DNA of 64,000 nt, taken from positions 6,049,626 through 6,113,625 of the forward strand of contig BCIA01000002.1 in the NCBI GenBank assembly GCA_001599815.1. Reading direction: 5' to 3'. Below are positions 30,281 to 42,000 of the stretch, piece by piece. The number at the start of each line of letters is the position of its first letter. Position 1 is the first letter of the stretch. This DNA is from Furcasterigmium furcatum. Its lineage: Eukaryota > Ascomycota > Sordariomycetes > Glomerellales > Plectosphaerellaceae. Made by a program: the position numbers and the translations under genes. The notes beneath the pieces are model-generated. The model was not told the DNA's origin. It did no database searches and saw nothing but the letters and a program-made list of their open reading frames with translations.

Positions 30281-31592
30281 TTTGTCCGTGATGTCCGGGT
30301 AGTTTCTAAGGTGTTTGGAGGGGTATAATACTATGAACTAGACAAGTAAAGCAGTGGAAATACTGAGCAGAGCACGAGAGAGCACAGAAGGGCAGAGTCA
30401 AGTAATAGCTGGGACGCGTCGGGTTATCAATCCCGCCCGCCCCGCCTAGGGAAACACACGGGGAAGCTCTCGGGGTGACATTCCCACGACGGCGAGGTCA
30501 TGCATTTCCCACACACACCAGGCACTCCGTCCAATGGCGCCCTAACGCGCCTGGACGGAGCCGGGTAAAGCAGCTGGGCACCGTCAGGGAGGGTAGGGAT
30601 CCGGTGATTAAACTCGCAGGACGTGTCTGCGAAATCCGGCTATGACGAAGGCCCTGATGGTCAGTCGCGGGGCAGACGAGGGGCAGACGCTCTAAAGGGC
30701 CCCTTGGCACCGCCCAATTGCCCCTCCAACACCCTCCGAAGTGCTATTTGGCCCCCCACGGTGCGTGCGGGCCGCTTAGTTCCTGTTCGTGGAGAAACCT
30801 CTCCACTCCGGGGTCATGTACCTCGGGTTGCCATTCCCCGAGGGAAAAGTCTTTCTGGGTGCTTGGTGTTTTGTAATAATTGGCTGCGCCTCCTTTGGAG
30901 GGGAGGATTTTCAATGTCATCAGAGAGATGCCTTCATCAGCCAAAGTCTGAAAAGACTTAAGCATACCTTGGTATTTTATGTAAGAGATGAGAGACTTCT
31001 GGGCCCAGATATAGTGACGGGTCGCTGGGTCCTGCATCGGGGCCCAGCGCCGGCCATTCTCCCGATCCCCGAGGGTCGAAACAGAGGTTCGGAGCACATG
31101 GACGCAGCCCGAAGACCTGGAGCGAGCGCTGTAGGCAAACCCGTGTACCCAAGACATCGGCACTTGAGTCAGTCCCCGAGCGATGTCGTGCCTTGAATCA
31201 TGCGGCCGACGTGGGGGACCATCCCCTTGACCTCGTTGCCAGGATGTTGCGACAACCTTAACCCGGCCCTGTCCAGCGGGGTTCACAACAACCACGCACT
31301 TGTACATCACTCGCCTCTGCACTCAACTCGGCCCTGGACGCCGGCTCTTGAAATCGAACAAATTAAGTACTCGGCTCCACCTCGGGAGCCCTGTCTTGAT
31401 TAATGGATCTATCATGAAGCACGATACTCTATCCGGCACCTTCGCCCGTGGACTGTGTGCCAGGCGGATGCCGCTGGTTATACAACAAGAAATAAACGCC
31501 CCAGAACGATCTTTGCGCTCTAACCTGCTATCAGGACCCAAAGACTATGAAATCGTTAGCGTCTGATGTGTCATGGACGGATGGGGGCAGTC
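30281..31592. other. Intergenic region: AKR promoter, no gene seen
   Basis: The first several hundred bp are the promoter of the aldo-keto reductase. It contains an exact direct repeat GGGGCAGACG at 30669-30678 and 30680-30689 and several CCCCT/AGGGG stress-type words. A 135-codon frame (30789-31196) has no ATG start at its edge and no motif, so I do not call it. Confidence 0.45.
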
Positions 31593-32736
31593 TTACAGGA
31601 AGAAGATCATGAGCACACCGAACATTTCTACAACAGCATGTCAGTGAATGTCCTGCGCCAGAGAGACGGCACGACCGCCGCTGCGGGTCAGACTCACTTG
31701 CAATGAGCCATCGGTTGCTGGATACGCGGCCCCAATACTTGAGAAGTTCTGCATGACAAGTCAGCCACCTCGAACAGAACAGCAGCTCCAGAGTCCGGCC
31801 TACCTCTTTGTGCGCCTTCGACGTTGTCCACGACATCCTCCGTGTTGGCGTCGATTCTCTGGATCATCTCGCTCTGCTCCGACACCATCGTCGCCAGTTG
31901 GCCGAAAATGCTGCCCAGCTCGCCGATGGTCTTCTCGATGGCCTCGATGGCCTCGCCACGCTGCTGGATGTACGCATTCTGTGGCTGCGCCTCCTCCATC
32001 AAGAGCAGTTGCTGGTCGCCCGGCGGATTCAGAGAGAGCAGGTCGGTTCCAGGGGATGGCGTGCCCGTCTTCGGTGTCCCGTATAGCGGCGAGGCGCTCT
32101 GCTGCATGGCCGGCTGGGCGTGTTGCGACACGGAAGAGATGAAGTTGTCCGTCCTCGACCGCGATGCCTGGATGTTCTTGGTCCGCTCCTCCAGCACATC
32201 CTTGAAATTCGCCGACACGTCCGTGAGCTTTCCTTGCAGAAGGAACACGACGTTCTTGTTGTGCTCGCCCTCCTGGTCGGCCTTGGGATGTTGCTGCTTC
32301 GTCAGGGTCTGGAGCTGGGAGATCTGCTGGTTGATGGATGACAGGTCTTGCTTGATGATGAATGTGAGCTCGTTGATTTCGACGGGTCGGTCGTCGAACA
32401 GCGTTCGTCGCCTGGCCACTGGAGTAGAGCGAGTGCATGTCAGTACTTGTCTTGTCACGAGCCGGGCCATATCCGCCCATCAGGGAGGGGTTGCCTACGT
32501 GTCGCGAGCTTCTCGAGTTTGCCCATAGTGGCGGAGATGCTCCTGCCAATGGTGGCTGCCTGGCGGGCAAAGTCGGATCTCCTGGGACGGCCATCGCCGT
32601 CGGCGGCCTGTTTCTGAGCATCTGTGAGGAGCGATCGCCTCTGCGCGCCGACTTTGCTGTTGTTCTGGCGTCGCTGGGCCTGCGCCAGGACGGACTTGAA
32701 CTCGGACGTCCTGTCCTGGATGGATGCGACGGCCAT
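31593..32736 (-). CDS. SED5: Syntaxin 5 / SED5, Golgi t-SNARE
   Basis: Exons 32736-32499, 32418-31804, 31748-31698 and 31627-31593 give 312 aa. The N-terminal peptide ASIQDRTSEF is the Sly1-binding type of syntaxin 5. The Habc region contains ARRRTLFDDRPVEINELTF. The SNARE motif runs through YIQQRGEAIEAIEKTIGELGSIF with the zero-layer Gln near MIQRID. The tail anchor is RWLIAKMFGVLMIFFL. It acts as a Qa-SNARE in ER-Golgi and intra-Golgi fusion. The tail anchor is spread over two small exons (51 and 35 nt). Confidence 0.93.
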
Positions 32737-33711
32737 TGTGGTTGTTGGGGATGGAGTGCCGTATGCAATCGAGGGGTGGCGACTCGGTTCGCGATGGACG
32801 GCGAACTGCTAATTACTGCTATCGCGAGCGCGGCACCTTGGTTGAATGTCGCTCAATCGGCTGTGTCGGTCGCTTGAAGAATCGGTGTCGAAATATGGTA
32901 TTGAGGGGTCTTCACAGAGGAGATGGCGTGTCGAATTAAGAGTTGTTTCGTCCTGAAAGGGTTACGTGGAAGCGAAAAGGGTATATCTCGGAAGGACAGC
33001 GGCGCGAGAATGGGGCTGTGACACGGACTGACGGACGCGGGACGGACGACGGAAGCACTAAAAGGGCCTGAAGCAAAAGAAATGGAAGAGCCTCCTGCGA
33101 AGCGAAGAAAGGGAGGGTCCTAGTTGCGCAAGGAAATGGAAGATCACGAGACGAAGTCAAGGAGATGAGTATGTGTTGGGACTGGGGCGAAATGGAAGGA
33201 CAGGAACCAGTCGCCGGTTCTGGGCTCTGGCTTCCAGGGGCGTCTCTCTGCCAAGGCGAGTGCGGGTGACTGGCGCTGCTTCCATCTTGGTTCCAGGATT
33301 TGACCACACGGAACGTTCTGCCCTAAGTGGGATTAGCGCTCTTGTCGCTTTTGCTCAGGCTCGGCTCAGGTCGTACCAAGCCCCATTTCAGTCTGGCTCA
33401 CTCTGTTTGAGGTGTGGCTGACCGTTTCTTATTATAATCTTGATAACTCCTTCAGTACTGCACATTAAGATCTGTGCCTCCATGGACCAGGTAAGTGTAG
33501 GACATGAGGTTCGTAAGTGGGCGTAACTTTGGCCTTGCACTGATTCGGGTTTGGCAGCTCCAGGCAAGGGGATGGTCCACGTGTACTGTACCTGGTAGGA
33601 ACGTGTCAGGTAGGTAGGCAGCACTCCGAGTTTGATGGATGACTTATAGTCTGGCCCTCTCCTTACTGGCATTAGAATTATTTGTCTTCCCACGACAGCA
33701 AACAATCAATC
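32737..33711. other. Intergenic divergent region
   Basis: Upstream flank of SED5 (leftward) and of the membrane protein gene at 33712. Short frames only; no recognised element. Confidence 0.45.
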
Positions 33712-34449
33712 ATGGCTTCCCCTCTTGATAAGAGATGTCCAACGAACACCGAAATATCTGCCCCGGCCAACACCAAATCTCGCGGCCGGACACCCACGCT
33801 TAGAACCCTCCTCTGCATTCTCTTCTCCCTCACCGCGGCCTTCTACTATCTCTACCCCAGAACAACCATATCATCTCCTTCTGAAGGCGATACTCTCGTC
33901 AGAGTCCCCCTTATCGCAGCCGAGCCATTCTGGCCGTTCAAAATTGTGGAATCCAAGAAATTCGAGCCTCTGAAGCGCTATAGCCTCAACTACGGCAAGG
34001 TCGCTTGCTGGCAGGACGGCGGCGTGTGGATGAAAAAGCTCACGCCCGTTGAGATGGTTTCTCTAGGCGTCGACCGCTTCCGGGACACCGATCGGGCGCC
34101 CGAACAAGCGGAAGAAGACGCATTCTGCGAACGCTTGCGCATGTACGGCCCGAGCTTCTGGGACCTGCCGCCACAATGGCCCGATGACATTTATTCGTAC
34201 AAAAATATCGAGTTTGCAGAACCGGCCAAGGAGTTGAGTTTCGAGGTGGGCTTTCCGACCAGTGGTGGTGTGTGGTTTCTCGACAAGGGTGGTCAGGCAT
34301 GGGACGAGGATACATGGCCGATATGTCTGGGCGGCCTGAGAAACGCACTCACGATGGATGAAAGGTGCGAGGTTATCAAGAAGCTAGGCGGTCTTTTCTG
34401 TGAAGATCCTCAGGTGTGTCCGGAGCTGGCTTCCCTGGTAGGACTGTGA
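33712..34449 (+). CDS. Predicted single-pass (type II) membrane protein, 245 aa, uncharacterised
   Basis: One exon from ATG (CAATCATGG context). A basic N-terminus (KSRGRTPTLRTL) precedes one hydrophobic segment, about residues 31-48 (LLCILFSLTAAFYYLYP). The lumenal or extracellular part has Trp-rich blocks (EPFWPFKIVESKKFEPLKRY, GPSFWDLPPQWPDDIYSY, SGGVWFLDKGGQAWDEDTWP) and several cysteines. I do not recognise the family, and it does not match the common glycosyltransferase signatures I know. Orientation follows the positive-inside rule. Confidence 0.65.
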   Translation: MASPLDKRCPTNTEISAPANTKSRGRTPTLRTLLCILFSLTAAFYYLYPRTTISSPSEGDTLVRVPLIAAEPFWPFKIVESKKFEPLKRYSLNYGKVACWQDGGVWMKKLTPVEMVSLGVDRFRDTDRAPEQAEEDAFCERLRMYGPSFWDLPPQWPDDIYSYKNIEFAEPAKELSFEVGFPTSGGVWFLDKGGQAWDEDTWPICLGGLRNALTMDERCEVIKKLGGLFCEDPQVCPELASLVGL

Positions 34450-35792
34450 CGTTAGATATAGTCACCGTGGGCTCCTCTTTGCCGATGCTAGTGTTGCTCG
34501 TAGACGCCCTCTCGTTGACGATGAGCTCAGAGACTCACCAGCCCCCTTGAATCTGTCGGCCCACATTTTAAGTTACTTGTGTAATGCGGTGGAAATGCAG
34601 ACTTTACAGTGAAATGGTGCATGCGTAGCTAAGTTGTATATGCTCAACCTCTAGGTAGTCTCAACTCACGCTGCTTAAGCTCGGCTCAGGCTAAAAGCAG
34701 CGTGGCCTCGGAACCGCAAGTTTCTAGCGGGGAAGATCAGAGTGCCGGTTCCGTTTCAGGAGTCCATGTGGAGATGGGGTGGCTGTCGCATGTGGCTGGT
34801 GCCCTTTGACGGTCGGTGCCTCGCCGTGGTAGGTGCTGCAGCACGGTCCGTGCAAGAGATGATCTTCTCCAATTCATCTGGAACGCTCCCCGGAAGCTCT
34901 GGCCACGAGGGAGCGCAAGAAGCAAGTTCGGGTCCACCCGAGTCATTCAGCGGCTCATCGTAGATGCAACGGTCTCGCTTCTCTTCTCGATGCAGAGGTC
35001 AAGGCCATCCATGACTTCTTGGTGACCGTTCATTTGACGTCTGGCAAGGAATCGAGATTTGCGTCCGACAGCTGAAGGGGCCATCATTCCCCTTTGCAGT
35101 CGTACCCGCAGTCGTCAGCAGCGACCAGCACAGCCTCCGACCCCCTAAAAAAAGCTGACGGACGGGGCCAATTATTACTAGCAGCACCCGTCAGACGTAA
35201 TTTGCCCAACCCCCGTCATCTCATCTGGCAAGGCTGCCTGACAAGTACCTCTGCACCGCGGAATAGCCCCGAGGTACTTCATCGTGCTGACTTGCGATGG
35301 GACGAGGAATCCCAGCGGCCCCCAGCAACCCACTTCGGCACGTTCGAGTCGCCTTCAACCGCGCAATCGCTTGAGCTGTCCAGGTGCTAGTGCCTCCTTC
35401 ATCAACAACTGGGCCAGAGTGCGCCTCGTCCTCGCAGCCTCGAATGCAAGGTGCAGCACCACCAGCAGCAGCCTACTCGTACTCCTCTAACGGGTTGCAC
35501 CTGTACCCCGATTTTCCCATTCTTCACCACCTCACATTTCGACAGCGAGGCCATTGCCCAGCGCCCTCCCTCGACCCTCTCCTCCGTCATCATCGCCGCT
35601 GTCTTTTCTTCTATTTCTTCTTAGTATTCGTAATTATCGTCAATCGCGCCTCCGCTCTCCGCCTTGTCGTTCCCAGCCGCCACGACCACCGTCGACCAAC
35701 CAACCCCCTCACGTCGTCAGCAGCACATTCATCGCGACTTGAACGAAGCATGAGGACATAGCGGGCTGTGGCATCCAGCATCTTCAGCAATC
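34450..35792. other. Intergenic region, long 5' leader of the next gene
   Basis: Mostly without features. The last 300 bp are CT-rich (around 35580-35700), typical of a transcribed leader. A 70-codon frame at 34737-34946 (leftward) shows no motif and was not called. Confidence 0.45.
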
Positions 35793-38772
35793 ATGGACGG
35801 CTCCTCCTACCAGAACCCCTATCACAGAGGGCACGCCGACAGTCCATTGTATGTTTTCGCCTGCAGCCAAAGTATACCGTTGCTGACCGCGTTGACCTTC
35901 CAGGAGCCCCGACACCCCCCAGAGCGCCAGCTACAAGGCAAACGTGAACCGGTCCAAGACTAGGAAATGGGTCGAGGCGAAGACCCAGAACTACGACGGC
36001 GACGATTGGGGCGGCGATGACTTCGACGACGAGCCCGTCCCTGCCGTCCCTGCGCTGAGGCCCAGCGGTTCCCGTCAAGCCAGCTACTCCTCCTCCAACA
36101 ACAGGCTGCCCTCGGGACCCTCAGTCCCGTTCCAGCAGCCGCAGCAGCCGCAACAGCCGCAGTCGCCATATTATCAGCAGATGGCATCCGAGAGCGCTCC
36201 GCGCGAAACTGGCCCGCCACCCGTCTTGACCATCCAGACCCAAGATGACCAGCCGTCTGCCGCAGCGCCTCGGGTGATTGAACCCGATGCTGGCGCCGCA
36301 GCCAACACCGATCGCGACACCTTGGAGCGCAAGGAATCGCCTCCGGCAAAGGCTTCAACCGAGCAGCCTCCCACGGGCGACGACGAGCCGGCACACCCTG
36401 AGGACAAGCCGCTGCCCTTCGTCAGACCGTCAGACATCTATCGTCGGATGGAGCAAGATCCCGCATCCGGATCTCCGCATCCCGAAAGCTTCAAGCCACA
36501 GGAAGTTGTCGATGCTCAGAGGGCCCTCGGGTCTAACGAGCCTCCCGCTCCGGCTCAGCCACAGCCGGTCCTCCAGCACCCTCAGCCGCAGACTAGCACG
36601 TCGGACCCCAACGCGAAGGAACATCAGCAGGCGGTGCCGTCGCCTCCTCACCAGTTCGCTCAATACCCTGATGCTCCCCAAATAGAGGAGCCCCGGCGCT
36701 TCTCTACAAGCCCTCAGCTTCCTGACCTTGCCCGCATGTCCATGTTTGGCGATGATCTCTTTTCTGGCCAGAACCGTTTCTCTGTCGCTGCACGACCCCC
36801 TGTGGCCCCCGTTCAGGAAGAGCCTCACAGCCCGTCGCCCCCAGTATCAGCCGCGCTCAGTCAACCTGCTGCTGAGCCTGCAAGAGATGCTACTCCGGAC
36901 ACTGGTTTGTTGACGACCAAGACTGAACTTCAGGACGAAACCAAGCCTGTTGAGACCACGACTGACGATTCGCCCGCCGTTGGACACCCTTCCAAGTCGC
37001 CAGAATTGGAAGACGACTCGATGCTGCAGGCACCGCCATCACGTCCTTCCCTGCCGGGCGAGTGGGTTTCGGACTCGGCGCAACCAAGTGAGCCCGAGGC
37101 TGCAAATACGCCAGCACCTCCCTCCGTCAAGGACACTGTCGATGATTCGGCCCCGTTGGAAGAGCCGACCGCGAAGAGTGCTCTTGGTGGCGTTGGTGCG
37201 GCGGGCTCTCTTGCAGCAGCGGCTGCTCATGACGACTCTCTCAAGGATCAGGTCCAGCAGAGTGAGCCTGAGAAGGCTATCGCACCACCCCAGCAACCCC
37301 AGCCAGTCGACTCGCCGGTTGATGATTTTGTCGCACCCCAGGTTTTGCAGCGCGAGAACACTTTGAGCACCGTCGCCTCTCCGTCGCCCATCAAGGAGAG
37401 TGACAAGCTGAGGGAAGAGATCATTCGCACTCTCAGCCCTGTGCGTCCGACAGATGCGTTCGGCGCTCCGGTCGCCAAAGATGACTCTTCTCCAGCGACG
37501 GGAACACTTAGTCGGGAGAGCACATATCTGCACGGAGTCTATGATGATTACTGGACCGCGCCAGATGATAAAGCCACCCAAGCCATGGATACCATCCCCG
37601 AGGCCAACCCCCAAACAGCTCGAGGCAACACAGAGTTGCCTGACATACAGCCACTGAGTCCTCGACTGAGAGAGCCCTCGGCGGAACCGCAGCTTTCAGT
37701 CGCTGACAACAAGCCCCGAAGATTCTCTTGGGAGGCCGAGTCCGGCACTGCCCCCTCTGTGGGCGGCCCCCCTGCGGCTGCTGTTGTCGTCGAGCCGGCC
37801 ACGGGTGCTCCCGCGGGCGAGACCAAGCACTCTGAATCCGATGACGAGACCCCCGCAGCTGAGAAGAACGAACCATCTCTGCCAACAGACGAATTGCCGT
37901 CTAGAGCTGCGGACAATGCTCGTATGAATGCTCCAGAAGATGCATCACAAATTTCTCACCAAGTGTCGCAAGTAAGCAGCCTGCCCCGCGAGTCCGGCAC
38001 TGCTGTACCGCAGCCTCCATCTCCCATCTCGGTGGCATCAGATAAGCCGCCTGCTGAGCCCAAGAGCCTGGCCCTCGGGTCCCTCGGGGATGGGAAGGCG
38101 CTTGCGACAAGTGCCACCACGGCCACACCCGGACAGACCCCAGGAGACGGCCCAGCTTTCGTTCAGCCTGAGATTGGAGCCCCGGCAACCACCGAGTTGG
38201 CCTCGCAACCAGGCGAGGTTCAACAGGCTGATCTCGAGCAACCCGACGTTCAACAGCCAGGCTCTCAGCAACCCCAGACAATCCTGACCTTCCGAGAGAT
38301 CTTGGAGATGCCAAACACAGCCGAGAGAATCGCCAAGTATGACGAAACCCGCCATCAATTCGCTAACATGGACTCGGGCCTGAACGACTGGCTTGTCCAT
38401 ATTAAGACGCAGCAGCCGGAGCACGCCAGCGCCTCCGGGTCCTTCCAGGCTCTGCTGCAAGGCGATGCACAGTTCGGCGGCACGTTCGGCGGCCCCGGAC
38501 AGCCACCCAAGTCGCCCACCGGAGCGCAGCCGGCGCCCCAGCAGCCTTACTACCAGCAGTATCTCAACGCCAGCTCGCCGACGACCAGCTCCGTGCCCGG
38601 GCGGAACCCTCTCAGCGGACTGACGGGAGGGTCCCCAGCCAGCGATTTCAAGCATTCGAGCGGACAAGTTGGGGCCAAGGGCAAGGAGCTGCTGCTTGCG
38701 GCGGGCAAAGCGGGCAAGGGACTGCTGAGCAAGGGCAAGGACAAGCTCCGCAGGGACAAGGTATTTCCTTAA
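35793..38772 (+). CDS. Large disordered Pro/Gln/Ser-rich protein, block A
   Basis: Exon 1 is 35793-35848 and exon 2 starts at 35904; to the TAA at 38772 it encodes 974 aa. The N-terminus has a conserved-looking KWVEAKTQNYDGDDWGGDDF segment. A long acidic, Pro/Ser-rich disordered region follows, then a folded-looking stretch near the end (TFREILEMPNTAERIAKYDE, QFANMDSGLNDWLVHI) and a basic amphipathic tail (GKELLLAAGKAGKGLLSKGKDKL). I know similar proteins in other filamentous fungi but no function. The AAG/GTATTT near 38760 may be a donor joining it to the next block. Confidence 0.7.
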
Positions 38773-39028
38773 TCATTCCTCTCTCAGGGCTACACACGTT
38801 CATCCAGGGCATGCCGTTCTATTCTTCTTGTTGGACTACCGTTTTCCTGTTGACCACCCCGTCTGCGACTGGCGAGGGCTCTCATTTTCTCGGCCCAGTA
38901 ACAGCGGCACGGTGTATGAAATAAGGAATGCTACGACTACTTCACGATCATCATGTATTCCCTTGACTACAACTTAGACACACACTCTCTCTCTCTGTCA
39001 TAAGAACCCGTGGTGAAAACTGTTTCTA

Positions 39029-42000
39029 ATGTCTTTGGTCACGCAGAACGAAGAACACTCGCCCGAACCGGCGCCGGCGCCGGCTCACCAGCAGTCTCAG
39101 CCCGTCAAGAATGATCGCCGCACCTCTTGGGCTCTTAGTCTCGGCACACGATCTGGCACTCGCGACGGCCCACAACCTCCACAATCGCACCACCAGCACA
39201 CCCGCTCTGTCTCGGATGTGGCGCCCCAGATTCCACAGCCATCCCGCTTGTCGCCCTTTGAATCAGACGTCGGCAAGGAGTCCCCATGGGCCGCTCCACC
39301 CAGCTCGCAGCTCTCCAAGGCGGTCATGCACCAGCGCAGCGACAGCCAGGCAGACGAGCTCGTGTCGCCCGTGTCCGAGACTCACTCAATCCCCGACCGT
39401 GACGGCAATTTCGGAGGCCTTTCTGCGCCGCCGGCCGCTGGCGCAGGTCAATTCGCCCAAGGCGGACCAGCAGGTATGTAGGCAAATGAATGCGTGAAGA
39501 TCCCCTTGCTCACTTCAACGTAGCACCCAATGCCCAATTCGCAGGAGGCCCGAAGGCCGAGAACGACGACTGGGTCATGGTCGAGTCGCCTGCCGTCGCG
39601 ACGAACGTTGGGCCATCTCAACCATTCTCCAGAGAAGCACCCGGACCGTCCCAGTATGCCCAGGCACAGCAACAGGCCGCCAGGAGGCCCGAGGAAGATT
39701 CCCCGACGAGGAAGTCGTCCTTCATCGGGCTTCCCCCCATCAGGCGTGGGTCAACTTTCGGCTTGAACTACGCCCGCAGAGCTAAGGAACGCTTCTCTCT
39801 AGACGAAGAGGATATGCACCACGAGGGGGCAATGCGTGCTGGCCACCCCGGCCCTTCGGAGCCTGTGGACCCTAGGCCCTCTTCACACCAGGACGACGGC
39901 CGCCGGGGCTCGGGCACCCTCGTTGACGCCGATACCATCGTCAACACGCATCCCAGAGAGCCCACCCATGACGGCCAGCCCGAGGGCACACTGGGAGCGT
40001 CGACCCTCGGCCCGAGGACGTCGATCGACTCGGACGAGGTAGATGTTGGCGAGGATCCCGAGAAGAAGCCCATCCCGCCCCCAGCCAACGCCGTGCCCAC
40101 GCAAAGACGGGCTCCTGCCCTGATCCCGGACGCTCGCACGAGACTTCCTGAGGGCAACCCGGTCCAGCATATCCCGCCGCAAGGCTTTACTCTGCAGCAG
40201 TCGCATCTGTCCGAGCCCCTACTGCCTGCGAGCAGAAGTCGACAGCAGCTTTTCACAGCTGCTCCCACGAACCGACAGGCTGCTTCTCCTGCCGAGCAGC
40301 AGCAGCAGCAGCAGGGTGCAGTGCAAGCTGGGCCTCTGCCGCCTGGCGCGGCTGTAGCTGCTCGGGCTGTTCCTCAAGCTCCTCAACCTGGAAATGCTCA
40401 AACTGGTCCTCCTCAACTTGGTCCTCAGCAGACTCCCCAGGCAGGCCTTCAGAATGGTCCGCCAGCGGGCCAGACTGCCTTCCAAGGCGCTCCAGCCCAA
40501 GCTGGACCCCCGCAGTCTGGACCTGGAAACCCTCGCGGTGCTCCTGGAGTTGCTCCTCAGCAGAGCACTGCCCAAGGTGGTCCCCCGCAACCCGGCTTTC
40601 AACCTGGACCTCCACAGGCTGGACCGAACCAAAATGGCCCCCATCAGTTCGGTCCGCCTGTGAGATCGTTCACCGCGCAAATGCCGCCTCGCAAGTTTTC
40701 TGAGACGCCCCCATCATCCGCACGACGATATCCCAGCTTGTTCTCTGGCGTTTCTAACAACCAGAGGCCGCACCAGGGACCGCCAGGGCCTCAGGGACCT
40801 CAAGGACCTCAAGGACCACCCCAAGGCCCGCAGGCCGGCGGCCGGGCATCGCTTGATCTCCCTAACAATATGTACCAGCAGCCTCTCGGCCGTGAGGAGA
40901 CCTTGATACAACGTACAAGCACAGGGGAGTTTCAAATCCCCAACATGGGACCTCCTGAACAGGATGATCGTGGCCGACGGAGGACGTCAGGCTTCTTCCA
41001 GCAGATCGGCGATCGTGTCCGCTCTGCTTCTCGAGGACGCAGAAACTCTATGGCAGATCAGCGACCGTCGCAGCTTCCTCCTTCAAACCTGAACGTGCAG
41101 CACAGCTTCGCTGGCCCTGGCGCCGGGGGAGACGCCGTCTCACTCGTTTCCAGCGTGGCTACGGAAGACCTTCACGACACAAAGAAGAAGAGGCGCCGCT
41201 CCAGCTTCTTCATGAAATTTGGAGGCCCCAAAGATGCCGATGATACGACCGGCGATGCCACCGAAACACGCCTTGCCAATACCCCCAACCAAGCTGCCGC
41301 CCCAGGCCATGGTCAGTTTGATCAGTCTGAAAAGCGACGATCCTTCTTCGGCACGCCCTTGGGAGGATCTAACATCGCCTTGCCTGTCTTATCCCGTACG
41401 TCCACGACGAGCAACGCGAACGAGGCGGAGGGAAGTGTCCACAGTCAGAACACCCCGAAGAAGCGGATTTCGGCTTTCACTGGAAAGCTCTTTAGCCGCT
41501 CCTCGAACCCGCAGCAAGACGAGATCCCCAAGCCGGGCACATCGCAGTCGATGACACCCTCTCTCCACAGCCGCCACTCGGCCATCGGGAGCACTCAGCC
41601 GGTGGTGCCCAGCCCTCTCGCAAACCGGGGGAGGAGCAACACGACCGACTCGCCCCCGGCCCTCGGCAGAACGCAGACCAACCTCTCGCTGGTGAGCGCC
41701 GATTCGGACGAGGAGCGTGGCCGTCGCGTATCTGCAGGCAAACTGCTCACGAGCATCTTCAACCGCTCGTCGTCGAAGAACAGGGACCAGAAGCCTCAGC
41801 CGCAGAGACTGCCTCGCCAGCAACAGGAGCCGACGAACCAGCCTCAGGGGCAGTTCGGCCCGCCTCAGCAGCAAGTCTTGATGAACCGCCCTCCTGGACA
41901 GTTCAGCCCGCCTCAGCAAGGCCTGCCGTTCCCTCCTGGCCAAGGGCAGTTCCCTCCGGGTCCGGGACAGCAGTTCCGCCCAGGTCAGGGCCAGCCGTTT

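Noticed and set aside
30789..31196. 135-codon frame upstream of the aldo-keto reductase
   Set aside because: Edge start is GTG, no motif, and composition is unlike the coding genes nearby.
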